Origin: Stygiobacter electus
Lineage (GTDB): Bacteria > Bacteroidota > Ignavibacteria > Ignavibacteriales > Melioribacteraceae
Direction: 5' to 3'
Assembly (NCBI GenBank): GCA_029210465.1
Contig: JARGDL010000009.1
Coordinates: forward strand, 52,045 to 116,044
Length of the DNA stretch: 64,000 nt
The notes below the pieces were generated by a model that saw nothing but the letters and a program-made list of their open reading frames with translations, was not told the DNA's origin and searched no databases. The translations under genes were made by a program, and so were the position numbers. Of this stretch, positions 38,841 through 48,297 are shown in pieces. Numbering within the stretch: position 1 is the stretch's first letter; each line of letters starts with the position of its first letter.

Positions 38841-38900
38841 ATAAGAAAAAAGATAAATAACAAAATCGAAAATATTAATTAGAAAAAAGTTGAATTAATT

Positions 38901-41339
38901 ATGAGTACAATATTCGAAAAAGTTGTTCCTGTTTCATTAGAAGAAGAAATGAAATCATCTTACATTGATTATGCAATGAGTGTTATAGTTGCTCGTGCAT
39001 TACCAGATGTAAGAGATGGTTTAAAACCCGTTCATCGTCGTGTATTATTTGGAATGCATGAATTAGGTTTAGCTCACAATAAACCGTATAAAAAATCTGC
39101 TCGTATTGTTGGAGAAGTCCTTGGTAAATATCACCCACATGGCGATACTGCAGTTTATGATACTATGGTTCGTATGGTACAAGATTTTTCATTACGCTAT
39201 CCATTAGTTGATGGTCAAGGAAACTTTGGCTCAATTGATGGTGATAGTCCTGCAGCCATGCGTTATACCGAAGCTCGCTTAGCAAGAATTGCAGATGAAA
39301 TTCTTCGCGATTTAGATAAAAACACAGTTGATTTCGGTCCTAACTTTGATGATTCTCTTCAAGAACCATTAGTAATGCCCTCGTATCTCCCAAATTTATT
39401 AGTTAACGGTTCGAGTGGTATTGCTGTTGGAATGGCTACAAATATTCCACCACACAATTTAACGGAAGTAATTGATGGATTAATTGCTTTAATCGATAAT
39501 CCAAAAATAAAACCTGAAGAAATTATGAAATTCATCAAAGCACCAGATTTTCCAACCGGTGCAATAATTTATGGTTACGAAGGTGTAAAAGATGCATACC
39601 TAACTGGAAGAGGAAGAATCATAATTCGCGCAAGAGCAAATATTGAAACTCTTAAAAATGATAGAGAAAATATTGTAATTACAGAATTACCTTATCAAGT
39701 GAATAAAGCTTCGTTGATTGAAAAAATTGCAGAGCTTGTTCGTGATGGTAAGATTGATGGAATCTCCAACATTCGCGATGAAAGTGATCGTGATGGGTTA
39801 AGAGTTGTAGTTGAATTAAAACGCGATAGTCAACCTGTAGTTGTTTTGAATAATTTATTCAAGCATACACAAATGCAAGTAACATTCGGAGTTATAATGC
39901 TTGCACTTGTAAATGGTGTTCCAAAAGTTTTAACACTTCAACAAATGATGGAACACTTTTTAGATCACCGAATGGATGTTTTAATTCGTAGAACAAAATT
40001 TGATTTAGATGCCGCTGAAAGACGTGCTCATATTTTAGAAGGTTATATCATTGCTCTTGATAATATTGATGAAGTTATTCAAACGATTAAAAAATCCAAA
40101 GATGTTGAAACTGCAAAACAAAACTTGATGCGTAAATTCAAGTTGAGTGAAATTCAAGCAAAAGCAATTCTTGATATGAGATTGCAGCGCCTCACTGGAT
40201 TAGAAAGAAAGAAAATTGAAGAAGAATACAAAGAAACAATAAAACTCATCAATAAATTGAAAGCTATTTTGGGCAACGAAAAATTAAGAAAACAAATTAT
40301 TAAAGAAGAATTACTTTCTCTTAAAGAAAAATATGGTGACGAAAGAAGAACAGAAATAATTAAAGACTACAAAGAATTTTCTTTAGAAGATACAATTGCC
40401 GAAGAAGATGTTGTTGTTACAATTTCTCATCAAGGATTTATAAAAAGATTTCCTGTAAGTGGTTACAGAAGACAAGCACGTGGCGGTAAAGGTGTTACAG
40501 GTGCCGGTACTAAAGAAGAAGATTTTATTGAACACATGTTTGTAGCTTCAACTCATCATTACATTATGTTTTTTACGGATAAAGGAAAATGTTATTGGTT
40601 AAAGGTTCACGAAATTCCTGAAGGCGGAAGAGCAACTAAAGGAAGATCTATTCTTAACTTAATTGAAAAAGAAAAAGAAGAAAAAATAACTGCATTTGTT
40701 ACAGTTAAAGAATTTACCGATGATAAATTTATTTTAATGGTTACTGAAAAAGGAACAATTAAGAAAACAGTTTTATCAGCTTACTCAAATATTCGTCGTG
40801 GCGGAATTCTTGCTATTAATCTTGCCGCTGGCGATAAACTAGTTGAAGCAAAATTAAGCGATGGCATAAACGATGTAATTATAGGAACAAGAAATGGAAT
40901 GGCAATTCGCTTTAACGAAAAAGATGTTCGAGATATGGGTAGAACGGCAACAGGTGTTCGTGGTATTAAACTCGGTAAAAATGATATTGTCATCGGAATG
41001 ATAGTGGTTAGAAACGCAAATACTTTAATGGTTGTTACCGATAAAGGATTTGGAAAACGTTCTGAAATTGAAGATTATCGCTTAACAAAACGTGGCGGTA
41101 AAGGTGTAATTACAATTAAAACTTCTGATAAAAATGGTAAAATGATAGCAATGAAAGAAGTTAATGATAACGATGAATTAGTAATTATTACTACGAATGG
41201 AATGGTAATTCGCCAAGCTGTAAAAGAATTGCGTGTTATGGGTAGAAACACTCAAGGTGTTCGATTAATTCGATTAAATGAAGATGACGCAATTGCAGAT
41301 ATTGCAAGAGTAATTCCAGAAGAGGATGAAGGTGAATAA
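38901..41339 (+). CDS. gyrA: DNA gyrase subunit A
   Basis: GyrA, 812 residues. The DNA-cleavage domain has '[22 protein letters not shown]', the quinolone-pocket stretch '[15 protein letters not shown]' (Thr83 and Asp87 by E. coli numbering) and catalytic Tyr122 in 'AMRYTEARL'. The C-terminal beta-pinwheel is present with GyrA-box-type repeats ('[14 protein letters not shown]', '[13 protein letters not shown]', '[12 protein letters not shown]'). Thr rather than Ser at position 83 is natural in several lineages and can lower fluoroquinolone sensitivity. Its stop codon overlaps the ATG of the next small gene (TAATGG), so downstream translation is coupled. Confidence 0.98.
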   Translation: MSTIFEKVVPVSLEEEMKSSYIDYAMSVIVARALPDVRDGLKPVHRRVLFGMHELGLAHNKPYKKSARIVGEVLGKYHPHGDTAVYDTMVRMVQDFSLRYPLVDGQGNFGSIDGDSPAAMRYTEARLARIADEILRDLDKNTVDFGPNFDDSLQEPLVMPSYLPNLLVNGSSGIAVGMATNIPPHNLTEVIDGLIALIDNPKIKPEEIMKFIKAPDFPTGAIIYGYEGVKDAYLTGRGRIIIRARANIETLKNDRENIVITELPYQVNKASLIEKIAELVRDGKIDGISNIRDESDRDGLRVVVELKRDSQPVVVLNNLFKHTQMQVTFGVIMLALVNGVPKVLTLQQMMEHFLDHRMDVLIRRTKFDLDAAERRAHILEGYIIALDNIDEVIQTIKKSKDVETAKQNLMRKFKLSEIQAKAILDMRLQRLTGLERKKIEEEYKETIKLINKLKAILGNEKLRKQIIKEELLSLKEKYGDERRTEIIKDYKEFSLEDTIAEEDVVVTISHQGFIKRFPVSGYRRQARGGKGVTGAGTKEEDFIEHMFVASTHHYIMFFTDKGKCYWLKVHEIPEGGRATKGRSILNLIEKEKEEKITAFVTVKEFTDDKFILMVTEKGTIKKTVLSAYSNIRRGGILAINLAAGDKLVEAKLSDGINDVIIGTRNGMAIRFNEKDVRDMGRTATGVRGIKLGKNDIVIGMIVVRNANTLMVVTDKGFGKRSEIEDYRLTKRGGKGVITIKTSDKNGKMIAMKEVNDNDELVIITTNGMVIRQAVKELRVMGRNTQGVRLIRLNEDDAIADIARVIPEEDEGE

Positions 41340-41530
41340 TGGAAATTACTGTAAAAAAAATTTCATTAAAAGATAACTATAATTACGATTTAGAATACTG
41401 GTTATCAAAAACACCAGAAGAAAGATTTAAAGCAGCCGAAGAATTAAGAAATAGGTATAAAAAATATTTAGGAAATGCTTACACAGGATTTCAAAGAGTT
41501 TATAAGATTACTAAACGAACAAAAAGTTGA
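41339..41530 (+). CDS. 63-residue partner protein of a nucleotidyltransferase
   Basis: A small charged protein beginning one base inside the gyrA stop codon. It reads 'DLEYWLSKTPEERFKAAEELR' in the middle and ends in a basic tail ('RVYKITKRTKS'). I recall similar short proteins of 60-90 residues ahead of small nucleotidyltransferases in many bacteria, where the pair is annotated as a possible toxin-antitoxin module. Its 3' end overlaps the nucleotidyltransferase gene by 56 bases in another frame, which strongly suggests co-expression. Function unknown. Confidence 0.7.
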   Translation: MEITVKKISLKDNYNYDLEYWLSKTPEERFKAAEELRNRYKKYLGNAYTGFQRVYKITKRTKS

Positions 41531-41927
41531 GTATATAATTGTTGGTGGTCATGCAGTAATTTATCATGGCTATGTTCGTTATACAGGCGATCTCGATGTT
41601 TGGATTAATAATTCAAATGAGAATGCTGATAAAATGATAAGTGTTATTGAGAAATTTGGTTTTGGGTCAATTGGTTTAACAAAAAAAGATTTTATGGAAA
41701 AAGATTCTATAATCCAACTTGGTTATGAACCAGATAGGATTGATATTATAACTTCAGTTGAAGGATTAAATTTTAACGATAGCTATCCAAGAGCGATTGA
41801 AACTGAATATGATGGAGAAAAAATAAAACTTCTTTCATTAGAAGATTTAAAAATCAATAAAAAAGCTGCGGGTCGTCTTCAAGACTTAACAGATTTAGAA
41901 AAACTAAACCGTAAAAAGAAAAAATGA
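41475..41927 (+). CDS. Small nucleotidyltransferase (AbiEii/DUF6036-like)
   Basis: A 150-residue protein of the nucleotidyltransferase fold. The active-site pattern is 'IIVGGHAVIYHGYVRYTGDLDVWI' (about 21-44; GG, then D-x-D), with a third acidic position likely in 'DRIDIITS'. Such minimal proteins include toxins or antitoxins that transfer nucleotides to tRNA or partner proteins. It begins inside the preceding small gene with AGGA two bases ahead of its ATG and its own stop overlaps the ATG of the PLP lyase (ATGA, 41924-41927). The module is thus wired between gyrA and a metabolic gene. Confidence 0.8.
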   Translation: MLTQDFKEFIRLLNEQKVEYIIVGGHAVIYHGYVRYTGDLDVWINNSNENADKMISVIEKFGFGSIGLTKKDFMEKDSIIQLGYEPDRIDIITSVEGLNFNDSYPRAIETEYDGEKIKLLSLEDLKINKKAAGRLQDLTDLEKLNRKKKK

Positions 41928-43129
41928 AAAACAAAAACTTACACTTCGAATCTAAATGTGTACATAGTGGAATTGGGGAATATGAATTTGGTCCTGTTGT
42001 TCCACCGATTTATCAAACGTCAACTTTTAAATTTGAAAGTGCTGCACACGGTGCCGCATTATTCAAAGGTGAAGCTGAAGGTTACATTTACACAAGAATG
42101 AAAAATCCAACTATTGAAGCAATGGAAAACGCCGTTGCAGAATTAGAAAATGGTTACAAAGCTCTGGGTTGTGCTAGTGGTATGGCTGCAATTAGTACAA
42201 TTTTTACAGCACTTCTTAAAAATGGTGATCATGTTGTTTGCAGTAAATCTGTCTATGGTCCAACGCTCACAGTTTTGCAATCAATTTTTTCAAAGTTTGG
42301 TGTTGAATCTACATTTGTTGATACTGATATAATTGACGAAATAAAAAAAGCAGTGAAACCAAACACAAAAATAATTTATGTTGAATCACCAGCTAATCCA
42401 ATGATTGCAATTACAGATATTAACGTAGCTTCAAAAATTGCACACGAAAATAATGCGCTTCTTGTTGTTGATAATACATTCATGAGTCCAGCATTGCAAC
42501 AGCCATTAAATTTAGGTGCCGATGTTGTTCTTCACAGTATGACAAAATTTTTAAATGGCCACGCTGATGTTGTTGCTGGAATTATAGTTGTAAAAGATGA
42601 AGCCATGTATTCTTTGATGAGAAAAACTTTAAATCAAATGGGTGGAGTAATAGATCCATTCAATGCATTTCTTGTTCATCGCGGTTTAAGAACTTTATCG
42701 GTTAGAATGCAAAAGCATTGTGAAAATGCACAACTTATAGCCGAATATTTAGAAAATCATCCAAAAGTAAAATGGGTTCGTTATCCAGGATTGAAAAGTC
42801 ATCCAAATTATGAACTTGGTTTAAAGCAACACAAAGCACCAGGTGGAATGATTTCTTTTGAATTAAAAGGTGGTTTTAAAGCTGGTGAAATAGTCATGAA
42901 CAATGTAAAACTTTGTGCATTAGCTGTTTCACTTGGCGGCGTTGAATCTTTAATTCAACATCCAGCAAGCATGACTCATTTATCAATGGGAGAAGAAGCA
43001 CGTAAAGCCGCTGGTATTTCTGAAGGACTTGTTCGCCTTTCTGTCGGAATTGAAAATGTGAAAGATTTAATTGAAGATATTGAACAAGCATTAGAAAAAA
43101 TTCCAGAAAAAGAAAAAATATTTTTATAA
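41924..43129 (+). CDS. Cystathionine/methionine gamma-lyase family PLP enzyme
   Basis: A 401-residue trans-sulfuration (Cys/Met metabolism) PLP enzyme. 'YIYTRMKNPTIEAMENAVAELE' and 'ASGMAAISTIF' form the phosphate-binding region, the active-site Tyr/loop reads 'SVYGPTLTVL', Asp is in 'LLVVDNTFMSP', and the Schiff-base Lys is in 'LHSMTKFLNGHADVVAG'. 'SLGGVESLIQHPASMTH' is typical of methionine/cystathionine gamma-lyases. The residue that is Cys in true methionine gamma-lyases is Pro here (YGPT), so either alpha,gamma-elimination of methionine or cystathionine cleavage is possible. Translation is coupled to the nucleotidyltransferase by a 4-base overlap. Confidence 0.92.
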   Translation: MKNKNLHFESKCVHSGIGEYEFGPVVPPIYQTSTFKFESAAHGAALFKGEAEGYIYTRMKNPTIEAMENAVAELENGYKALGCASGMAAISTIFTALLKNGDHVVCSKSVYGPTLTVLQSIFSKFGVESTFVDTDIIDEIKKAVKPNTKIIYVESPANPMIAITDINVASKIAHENNALLVVDNTFMSPALQQPLNLGADVVLHSMTKFLNGHADVVAGIIVVKDEAMYSLMRKTLNQMGGVIDPFNAFLVHRGLRTLSVRMQKHCENAQLIAEYLENHPKVKWVRYPGLKSHPNYELGLKQHKAPGGMISFELKGGFKAGEIVMNNVKLCALAVSLGGVESLIQHPASMTHLSMGEEARKAAGISEGLVRLSVGIENVKDLIEDIEQALEKIPEKEKIFL

Positions 43130-43148
43130 CTAATCAGAGAGCAAAAAA

Positions 43149-45062
43149 ATGAAAAAGATAAATTTGCTTTTGTTATTAATTTCCTTCTTTACTTCATTCA
43201 CCTTTGCACAAAAAAATTCATTATATATTCCAAGAAATGTTCTTAAAGCATACGAAAAAGAAACTCGCTCTTTCGATGGTAAACCAGGAAAAAATTATTG
43301 GATTAATAAAGCAGACTATAAAATTAAAGCTGAATTAATTCCAGCAGAAAGAAAAGTCATCGGTTCAGAATTTATAACTTATCACAATGAAAGTCCTGAT
43401 TCATTAAATCAAATTGTAATTCGTTTATATCAAGATGTAATGAAAAAGGGTTCTGCAAGAGATTTTTCTGTTAACCCAGTTGATTTAACAGACGGCGTTC
43501 AGCTTGATACTATAATTATTTTCAATGGGAAAGAATTAAACATTAAAGACAAAAATTTCAAAGCGCAAAGATCAGGAACAAATTTATTTATCAGAGATTT
43601 ACCACAAACAATTGCACCAAAATCAAAAGCAACTTTTGAAATTAAATGGTCAATGATAATTCCAAAAGAAACAAGAATAAGAATGGGTGCTTATAACGAT
43701 TCAACTTTTTATGTTGCTTACTGGTATCCGCAAATTTCAGTTTATGATGATATTGATGGCTGGGATCGTTTTGATTATGGTGGTGCGGTTGAATTTTACA
43801 ACGATATAAATAATTTTGATGTTGAAATAACTGTTCCTAAAAATTACATTGTTTGGGGAAGTGGACTTTATCAAAATGCCGATAAAATTTTAAAACCAGA
43901 AATTTTTGAACGTTACAAAAAAGCCTGGACTTCCGATGAAATTATCAATGTTGTTACAGAAGAAGATTTAAAAAATGGTACAACCATTTCTTCTGAAAAA
44001 AACACATGGCATTTAATTGGAGAAAACATTGCAGACTTTTCTTGGGCAACAAGCAGCGGCTATCTTTGGGATGCAACAAGTGTTGAAGTTGACAACAAGG
44101 GCAGAAGAGTTTTAACTGATGCAGTTTATCCAATTGAGTCGAAACAAAAAGGATGGAATGAAGTTGCTTTATTTGCCAAATTAGCTGTTCAAGCATTATC
44201 AACAAATTCACCAGCGGTGCCATTTCCATTTCCAAAGGTAACAACCTTTAATGGAGAAACACACGGTGGCGGTGGTATGGAAATCCCAATGATGTGCAAT
44301 AATGGTGTTGCTGCTTCTCGTGGTGCACAAGCTGGAGTTACTTTGCATGAAATTGCACATTCATATTTTCCGTTTTATATGGGAACTAATGAAAGGAAAT
44401 ATGCATGGATGGATGAAGGTTGGGCAACATTTTTTACTTCAGATAATATTCATTTAATTATTGAACAAGAAATTGGAGAAGGATTTGAAAGAAACATTAA
44501 CGGTGTTGGAATGATGATGGGCAATGAGCTTGATTTACCAACAATTTCTCCTTCAATTTCTGCTCGTGGTCAAATGCTTACTTTTGCTACTTATGTAAAA
44601 TCATCTTCTGCTTATTATTTTTTAAGAGATGCAATTGGAAAAGATTTGTTCGATAAAGCAATGAAAGAATATATCAATCGCTGGAATGGAAAAAATCCTA
44701 TTCCTTATGATTTCTTTTTTACCTTTAATGATGTGGTGAAAGAAGATTTAAGTTGGTTTTTTAAACCTTGGTTTTTTGAATATGGATTTCCCGATTTAGC
44801 AGTAAAAAATGTTGTTTCAAAAAACAAAAAGAAAAATATAATAATTGAAAAAGTTGGTAATGTTCCTGTACCAATTGAATTAGAAATAACATACAAAGAC
44901 GGTTCAAAAGAAAAAGTTTATAAAAACACTTCTGTATGGAAAAATGGTATAGACGAATATTCAATTCAATTAGATAATAAAAAAGAAATTCAAAAAGTTG
45001 AATTAATTACAAAACGTTCTTCTGACGCTAATGCAAAAAATAATATTTGGGAGAAAAAATAA
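43149..45062 (+). CDS. Secreted M1-family metallopeptidase
   Basis: A 637-residue gluzincin with a signal peptide (1-20, 'TSFTFAQ'). The zinc site is complete: His400-Glu401 and His404 in 'TLHEIAHSYFPFY' and Glu423 in 'AWMDEGWATFF', with the canonical 18-residue spacing. An N-terminal beta-sandwich ('YKIKAELIPAERKVIGSEFI') precedes it. The usual GAMEN exopeptidase motif appears as 'GGGMEIPMM', a related form, so aminopeptidase activity is likely but the N-terminal anchoring may differ. It acts outside the cytoplasm. It follows the PLP lyase by 19 bases and may share its transcript. Confidence 0.9.
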   Translation: MKKINLLLLLISFFTSFTFAQKNSLYIPRNVLKAYEKETRSFDGKPGKNYWINKADYKIKAELIPAERKVIGSEFITYHNESPDSLNQIVIRLYQDVMKKGSARDFSVNPVDLTDGVQLDTIIIFNGKELNIKDKNFKAQRSGTNLFIRDLPQTIAPKSKATFEIKWSMIIPKETRIRMGAYNDSTFYVAYWYPQISVYDDIDGWDRFDYGGAVEFYNDINNFDVEITVPKNYIVWGSGLYQNADKILKPEIFERYKKAWTSDEIINVVTEEDLKNGTTISSEKNTWHLIGENIADFSWATSSGYLWDATSVEVDNKGRRVLTDAVYPIESKQKGWNEVALFAKLAVQALSTNSPAVPFPFPKVTTFNGETHGGGGMEIPMMCNNGVAASRGAQAGVTLHEIAHSYFPFYMGTNERKYAWMDEGWATFFTSDNIHLIIEQEIGEGFERNINGVGMMMGNELDLPTISPSISARGQMLTFATYVKSSSAYYFLRDAIGKDLFDKAMKEYINRWNGKNPIPYDFFFTFNDVVKEDLSWFFKPWFFEYGFPDLAVKNVVSKNKKKNIIIEKVGNVPVPIELEITYKDGSKEKVYKNTSVWKNGIDEYSIQLDNKKEIQKVELITKRSSDANAKNNIWEKK

Positions 45063-45067
45063 ATTAA

Positions 45068-45098
45068 TTGAAATTTTATTTAAGTAATCATACTTTTG
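45068..45098 (+). promoter_or_regulatory. Promoter of the ECF sigma/anti-sigma operon (TTG-N20-TACTTTTG)
   Basis: TTG at 45068-45070 and TACTTTTG at 45091-45098 are spaced by exactly 20 bases, matching the Bacteroidota TTG-N19-21-TAnnTTTG promoter. The expected transcript start is around 45105, which makes the in-frame GTG at 45109 nearly leaderless and favours ATG 45139 as the sigma factor start. Confidence 0.55.
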
Positions 45099-45138
45099 AT
45101 AAGAAAAAGTGAGTGATATTTTGAGCAAGTTTAAGGAA

Positions 45139-45699
45139 ATGTCAGATTTAGAGTTAATGCGTGAAATCTCGAGATATGAATCTCGTGCATTGGAAGAATT
45201 GTATGATAGATACTCACCTCTGTTGTTTACGCTCATTAAAAAAATTGCACCAAATCAAACTATAGCTGAAGATATTTTGGCTGATGTTTTTGTTATCATT
45301 TGGAGAAAAATTTCAAAGTTCGATTTTAACACTGGCAACGTTTATACTTGGCTTGTTACACTTGCAAGAAACAAAGCAATTGATTTTGTAAGAAGAGAAA
45401 GAATGGCTGGGCAAACCGTTCAACTTTATGATGATGAGTATGAAGATTATTTTATAATCCCAACTTTTGATAAAAGTATTGATAGTTTAGATTTTAAAAC
45501 TGCAACTGCATTAAAACCAAATATAGAAAGAGCTTTATCAAAATTAACCGACACTCAAAAATATGTTTTACATCTTGCATATTACGAAGGTTATACAATT
45601 GATGAAATAGCTGATAAACTAAACGTACCAATTGAAACAGTAAGATTAAAAGTAATGAATGCGCTTCATAGTTTAAGAGATTATTTAGTGAAAGGATAA
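45139..45699 (+). CDS. ECF-family sigma factor
   Basis: An extracytoplasmic-function sigma-70 factor, 186 residues from ATG 45139. Region 2 (about 12-85) has 'ALEELYDRYSPLLFTLI', 'AEDILADVFVIIWRKI' and 'TWLVTLARNKAIDFVRRERM'. Region 4 (about 125-182) has 'LTDTQKYVLHLAYYEGYTIDE' and the helix-turn-helix 'EIADKLNVPIETVRLKVMNAL'. The frame extends up to GTG 45109, but the promoter position and the AAGGAA before ATG 45139 point to the shorter form. It overlaps the anti-sigma gene by one base (TAATGG), a standard cognate pair. Its regulon was not identified. Confidence 0.94.
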   Translation: MSDLELMREISRYESRALEELYDRYSPLLFTLIKKIAPNQTIAEDILADVFVIIWRKISKFDFNTGNVYTWLVTLARNKAIDFVRRERMAGQTVQLYDDEYEDYFIIPTFDKSIDSLDFKTATALKPNIERALSKLTDTQKYVLHLAYYEGYTIDEIADKLNVPIETVRLKVMNALHSLRDYLVKG

Positions 45700-46868
45700 T
45701 GGCAGATCAAATTATTCATGAGATGATAGCAGCATTTTCCGTTGGTTGCATGGATAAACAAAACTTTGTTCAGTTTAAAGAATACATGCAGCAAGATGGT
45801 GAATTGCCCGATGGCGAAATGGGTGAATTGCAAAATATTGTTGCCATGATTCCAATTATTTTAGATATAGAAATACCGCACCCATCAATAAAAGATAAAG
45901 TTGCTAAAAGATTAATTGAAATCAAAGATGAAATAAAAGCCAAAATACTTAACGAAAGAAAATCTTCATCTACATTTAGTAAAACTTTCACAGCTCCTAT
46001 TGAAGGACAGGACGAGATTTCTTTTAAGGACACTAAAACACAAAGCTTTAGTCCAAGATTAACAAATATTAACTTGAAACAAACAAGAACATCAAAAGAT
46101 GATTTTGCTGAATATTTAGAAAAGAAGAAAACAAAAACATTAACTAAAGATCAAACAGGTTTAAAAGCAGAAACTACAAATCAAGAATTTGTAGCCGCAC
46201 CTCTTCCACCAGTAAAAGAAGATACCTTTGAATCAATACCTAAAAAATCAGAGGCATATGTACAAACAAAAGCAGAAGAGGTAAAAACATCTACTGTTCA
46301 AAATATAAATGAAGCAGAAGAAAACAAGCCATCATCATGGGTTGCTATTCTATCAATTATAATTTCGTTACTTCTTTTCACTGTTTTGGGCTATTATTCT
46401 TTTATAAACATTCAAAAGTTGAATAATAAGATAACAGACTTGCAGAATGAATTAAACACTGCCAAAGACCAATTATCCGCCGCAAATAATTTTCTTGAAA
46501 ATTACTATGCTTTAGTTGAGTTTTTTAATAATAAAGATATTGTTGTGATTAATTTACAAGCGGCGAATGATTCGATATCAAATTCAGCAAAATTACTTTT
46601 ATCATTTAGTGAGAAGTCGGGATTAATTCAATTTAAAAATTCAAAAAATTTGCAAACAGATAAAGCATTTCAACTTTGGGCAGTAAGAAGAAACCAAGCA
46701 GTTTCAATGGGCGTTTTTCAACCTTCTGGAAATGAATTTTTAAGAATAACGCAATTTCCACCAATGCCAAAAGAACAAATTGATTATTATAAAATTACAA
46801 TTGAACCAACAAATGGTGCTTCTGAACCTTCATCGAATTTGGTTTTAACAAGTCAATTTACACGTTAA
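45699..46868 (+). CDS. Membrane anti-sigma factor with RskA-like C-terminal domain
   Basis: A 389-residue single-pass protein. The N-terminal cytoplasmic part (about 1-95; 'MIAAFSVGCMDKQNFVQFKEYM', 'GELQNIVAMIPIILDIEIP') should bind the sigma factor; it lacks the HxxxCxxC zinc motif. A disordered linker (about 95-210) leads to one TM (about 213-235), a coiled-coil stretch ('INIQKLNNKITDLQNELNTAKDQ' in two parts) and a periplasmic RskA-type domain ('KAFQLWAVRRNQAVSMGVFQ', 'YKITIEPTNGASEPS'). It should sequester the ECF sigma factor until an envelope signal releases it. The gene tail overlaps the convergent membrane-protein gene by 4 bases. Confidence 0.88.
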   Translation: MADQIIHEMIAAFSVGCMDKQNFVQFKEYMQQDGELPDGEMGELQNIVAMIPIILDIEIPHPSIKDKVAKRLIEIKDEIKAKILNERKSSSTFSKTFTAPIEGQDEISFKDTKTQSFSPRLTNINLKQTRTSKDDFAEYLEKKKTKTLTKDQTGLKAETTNQEFVAAPLPPVKEDTFESIPKKSEAYVQTKAEEVKTSTVQNINEAEENKPSSWVAILSIIISLLLFTVLGYYSFINIQKLNNKITDLQNELNTAKDQLSAANNFLENYYALVEFFNNKDIVVINLQAANDSISNSAKLLLSFSEKSGLIQFKNSKNLQTDKAFQLWAVRRNQAVSMGVFQPSGNEFLRITQFPPMPKEQIDYYKITIEPTNGASEPSSNLVLTSQFTR

Positions 46869-47368
46869 TGTTTTTCTCTCTTTAAAAAAATTATTAATCC
46901 TAGAATAATTAATAAAAAAGGAAAATAATTCTCAAACAATCTTGCTGCTTGATTTATTAAGTATAACACGCCAAGCTTTTCAATAAATAAAAGAAAGAAA
47001 ATACCGATGCAAAAAACAATCAAACCGCTGTACAGAAATATTTTTTGGTTAGTGTTTTCAATATAAAGCAGAATTGAAACAGCACCAGTAATTAAAAATA
47101 TAGACACAAAAATTAATCCTCTCGAATCAATAATTACATAATTTGTTTTAATCAGAATGATTATACCAATAAAAAATATTACAGAAGAAACAACTAATTG
47201 TAATCTATTGCCTTCTTTAAATGCAAGATTTGAAGAAGACAAACCATAAGCAATAATTATAATTGATGTAATCAATGAATGATCAACATTCAGAATATTA
47301 AAGTAGATTAGTAAAGAAATAAATCCCCAAAGAAATAGAGAAACCGAGAATAACATTCTGTTAATCAT
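46865..47368 (-). CDS. Multi-pass membrane protein, function unknown
   Basis: A 167-residue protein that is almost entirely hydrophobic, with five predicted membrane helices (about 5-22, 30-45, 57-75, 84-102, 110-130) and a sixth near the end. Nothing in it suggests a catalytic site. It starts inside the PspC-domain gene's last codons (8-base overlap), so it forms a two-gene operon with that protein. Its stop codon overlaps that of the convergent anti-sigma gene, leaving no room for a terminator. It resembles the DUF5668-type membrane proteins that often accompany PspC proteins, but I cannot confirm that. Confidence 0.65.
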   Translation of the reverse strand: MINRMLFSVSLFLWGFISLLIYFNILNVDHSLITSIIIIAYGLSSSNLAFKEGNRLQLVVSSVIFFIGIIILIKTNYVIIDSRGLIFVSIFLITGAVSILLYIENTNQKIFLYSGLIVFCIGIFFLLFIEKLGVLYLINQAARLFENYFPFLLIILGLIIFLKREKH

Positions 47369-48050
47369 TTATTCTATCCGCTGAAATTTTGAAAAAGAAA
47401 TAAATCATTAAATAAAAAATTGTAAATAAGCCAAGAGTTAAAAAAAAGAGAATTGAAAAAATTATTCTTATTATTAAAACATCAACAGATAAATAATTTG
47501 AAAATCCTTCACAAACACCCAAAATCATTTTTTTGTTTTTTGATATTGTGAGCAAATTATAACTTTCATTATAAAACACGGGCAACTTAATTTTATCGCT
47601 AAAAATCATTCCACCAAGAATTAACGCAAAAGAGAAAGTAATAAATTTATTTTGGAAAATGTATGAATTTAAAAACGATTCGGCGCCAATATTAATTAAA
47701 GCAAAGTGAAAGCCTATTAAAAAAATTATACTGCCTAAAATTATTTTTGAGTTTTCTTTGTTAATTAAAACGATTTCATCTTTAGTTAATAAAACATTTT
47801 GTTTTTCAACCGGAAGCAAAAACCCTAAAATCAAGTAAACGAAAAATGGAAACCATCCAAATAATAATAACAGCAATGTAATTAATCGAATAATTTTAAC
47901 ATCTTTATTAATATACTTTGCAATGCCAGCACAAACACCAGTTACAATTACGTTGGTTGATGATCTGCTTAATCCAACTTTTTGGTCTTTGAAAAATTCA
48001 GGATTCTGCGGGCTATTGAATAATTCATCGTATAGATTTTTATCATTCAT
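47361..48050 (-). CDS. Protein with two PspC domains
   Basis: A 229-residue membrane protein. Two PspC domains are visible: 'GLSRSSTNVIVTGVCAGIAKYI' with 'IIRLITLLLLLFGWFPFFVYLI' (about 24-85), and 'ISKNKKMILGVCEGFSNYLSVD' with a following double hydrophobic run (about 165-225). Two additional helices lie between them. PspC proteins monitor or stabilise the inner membrane and often sit beside ECF sigma or toast-rack genes. Here the operon is convergent with an ECF sigma/anti-sigma pair, so an envelope-stress link is plausible but not shown. Confidence 0.87.
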   Translation of the reverse strand: MNDKNLYDELFNSPQNPEFFKDQKVGLSRSSTNVIVTGVCAGIAKYINKDVKIIRLITLLLLLFGWFPFFVYLILGFLLPVEKQNVLLTKDEIVLINKENSKIILGSIIFLIGFHFALINIGAESFLNSYIFQNKFITFSFALILGGMIFSDKIKLPVFYNESYNLLTISKNKKMILGVCEGFSNYLSVDVLIIRIIFSILFFLTLGLFTIFYLMIYFFFKISADRIND

Positions 48051-48297
48051 AAATTATAATTAGAACTTTATTGAAAAATTTAATAAAAATAAAAATAAGA
48101 TAGCAAATATATTTCTATTGAATTAAAAAAATATTAAATTCAAATCCAATTTTTGATTGCTTTAACAATTCACAAATCTTACCAATATGCAATCAAGTTC
48201 AATTCACTTATCTTTGCCAGAAGCAAAGTTAAGTGTATAAATTCATCACAATTGAATTCTGAAAAGAAAGTTTTTTAAGAATAAAAGGAGCAATAAA

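Noticed and set aside
45109..45138. GTG 45109 as start of the ECF sigma factor
   Set aside because: It lies 11 bases after the predicted -7 box, leaving almost no leader; ATG 45139 matches the typical ECF N-terminus.
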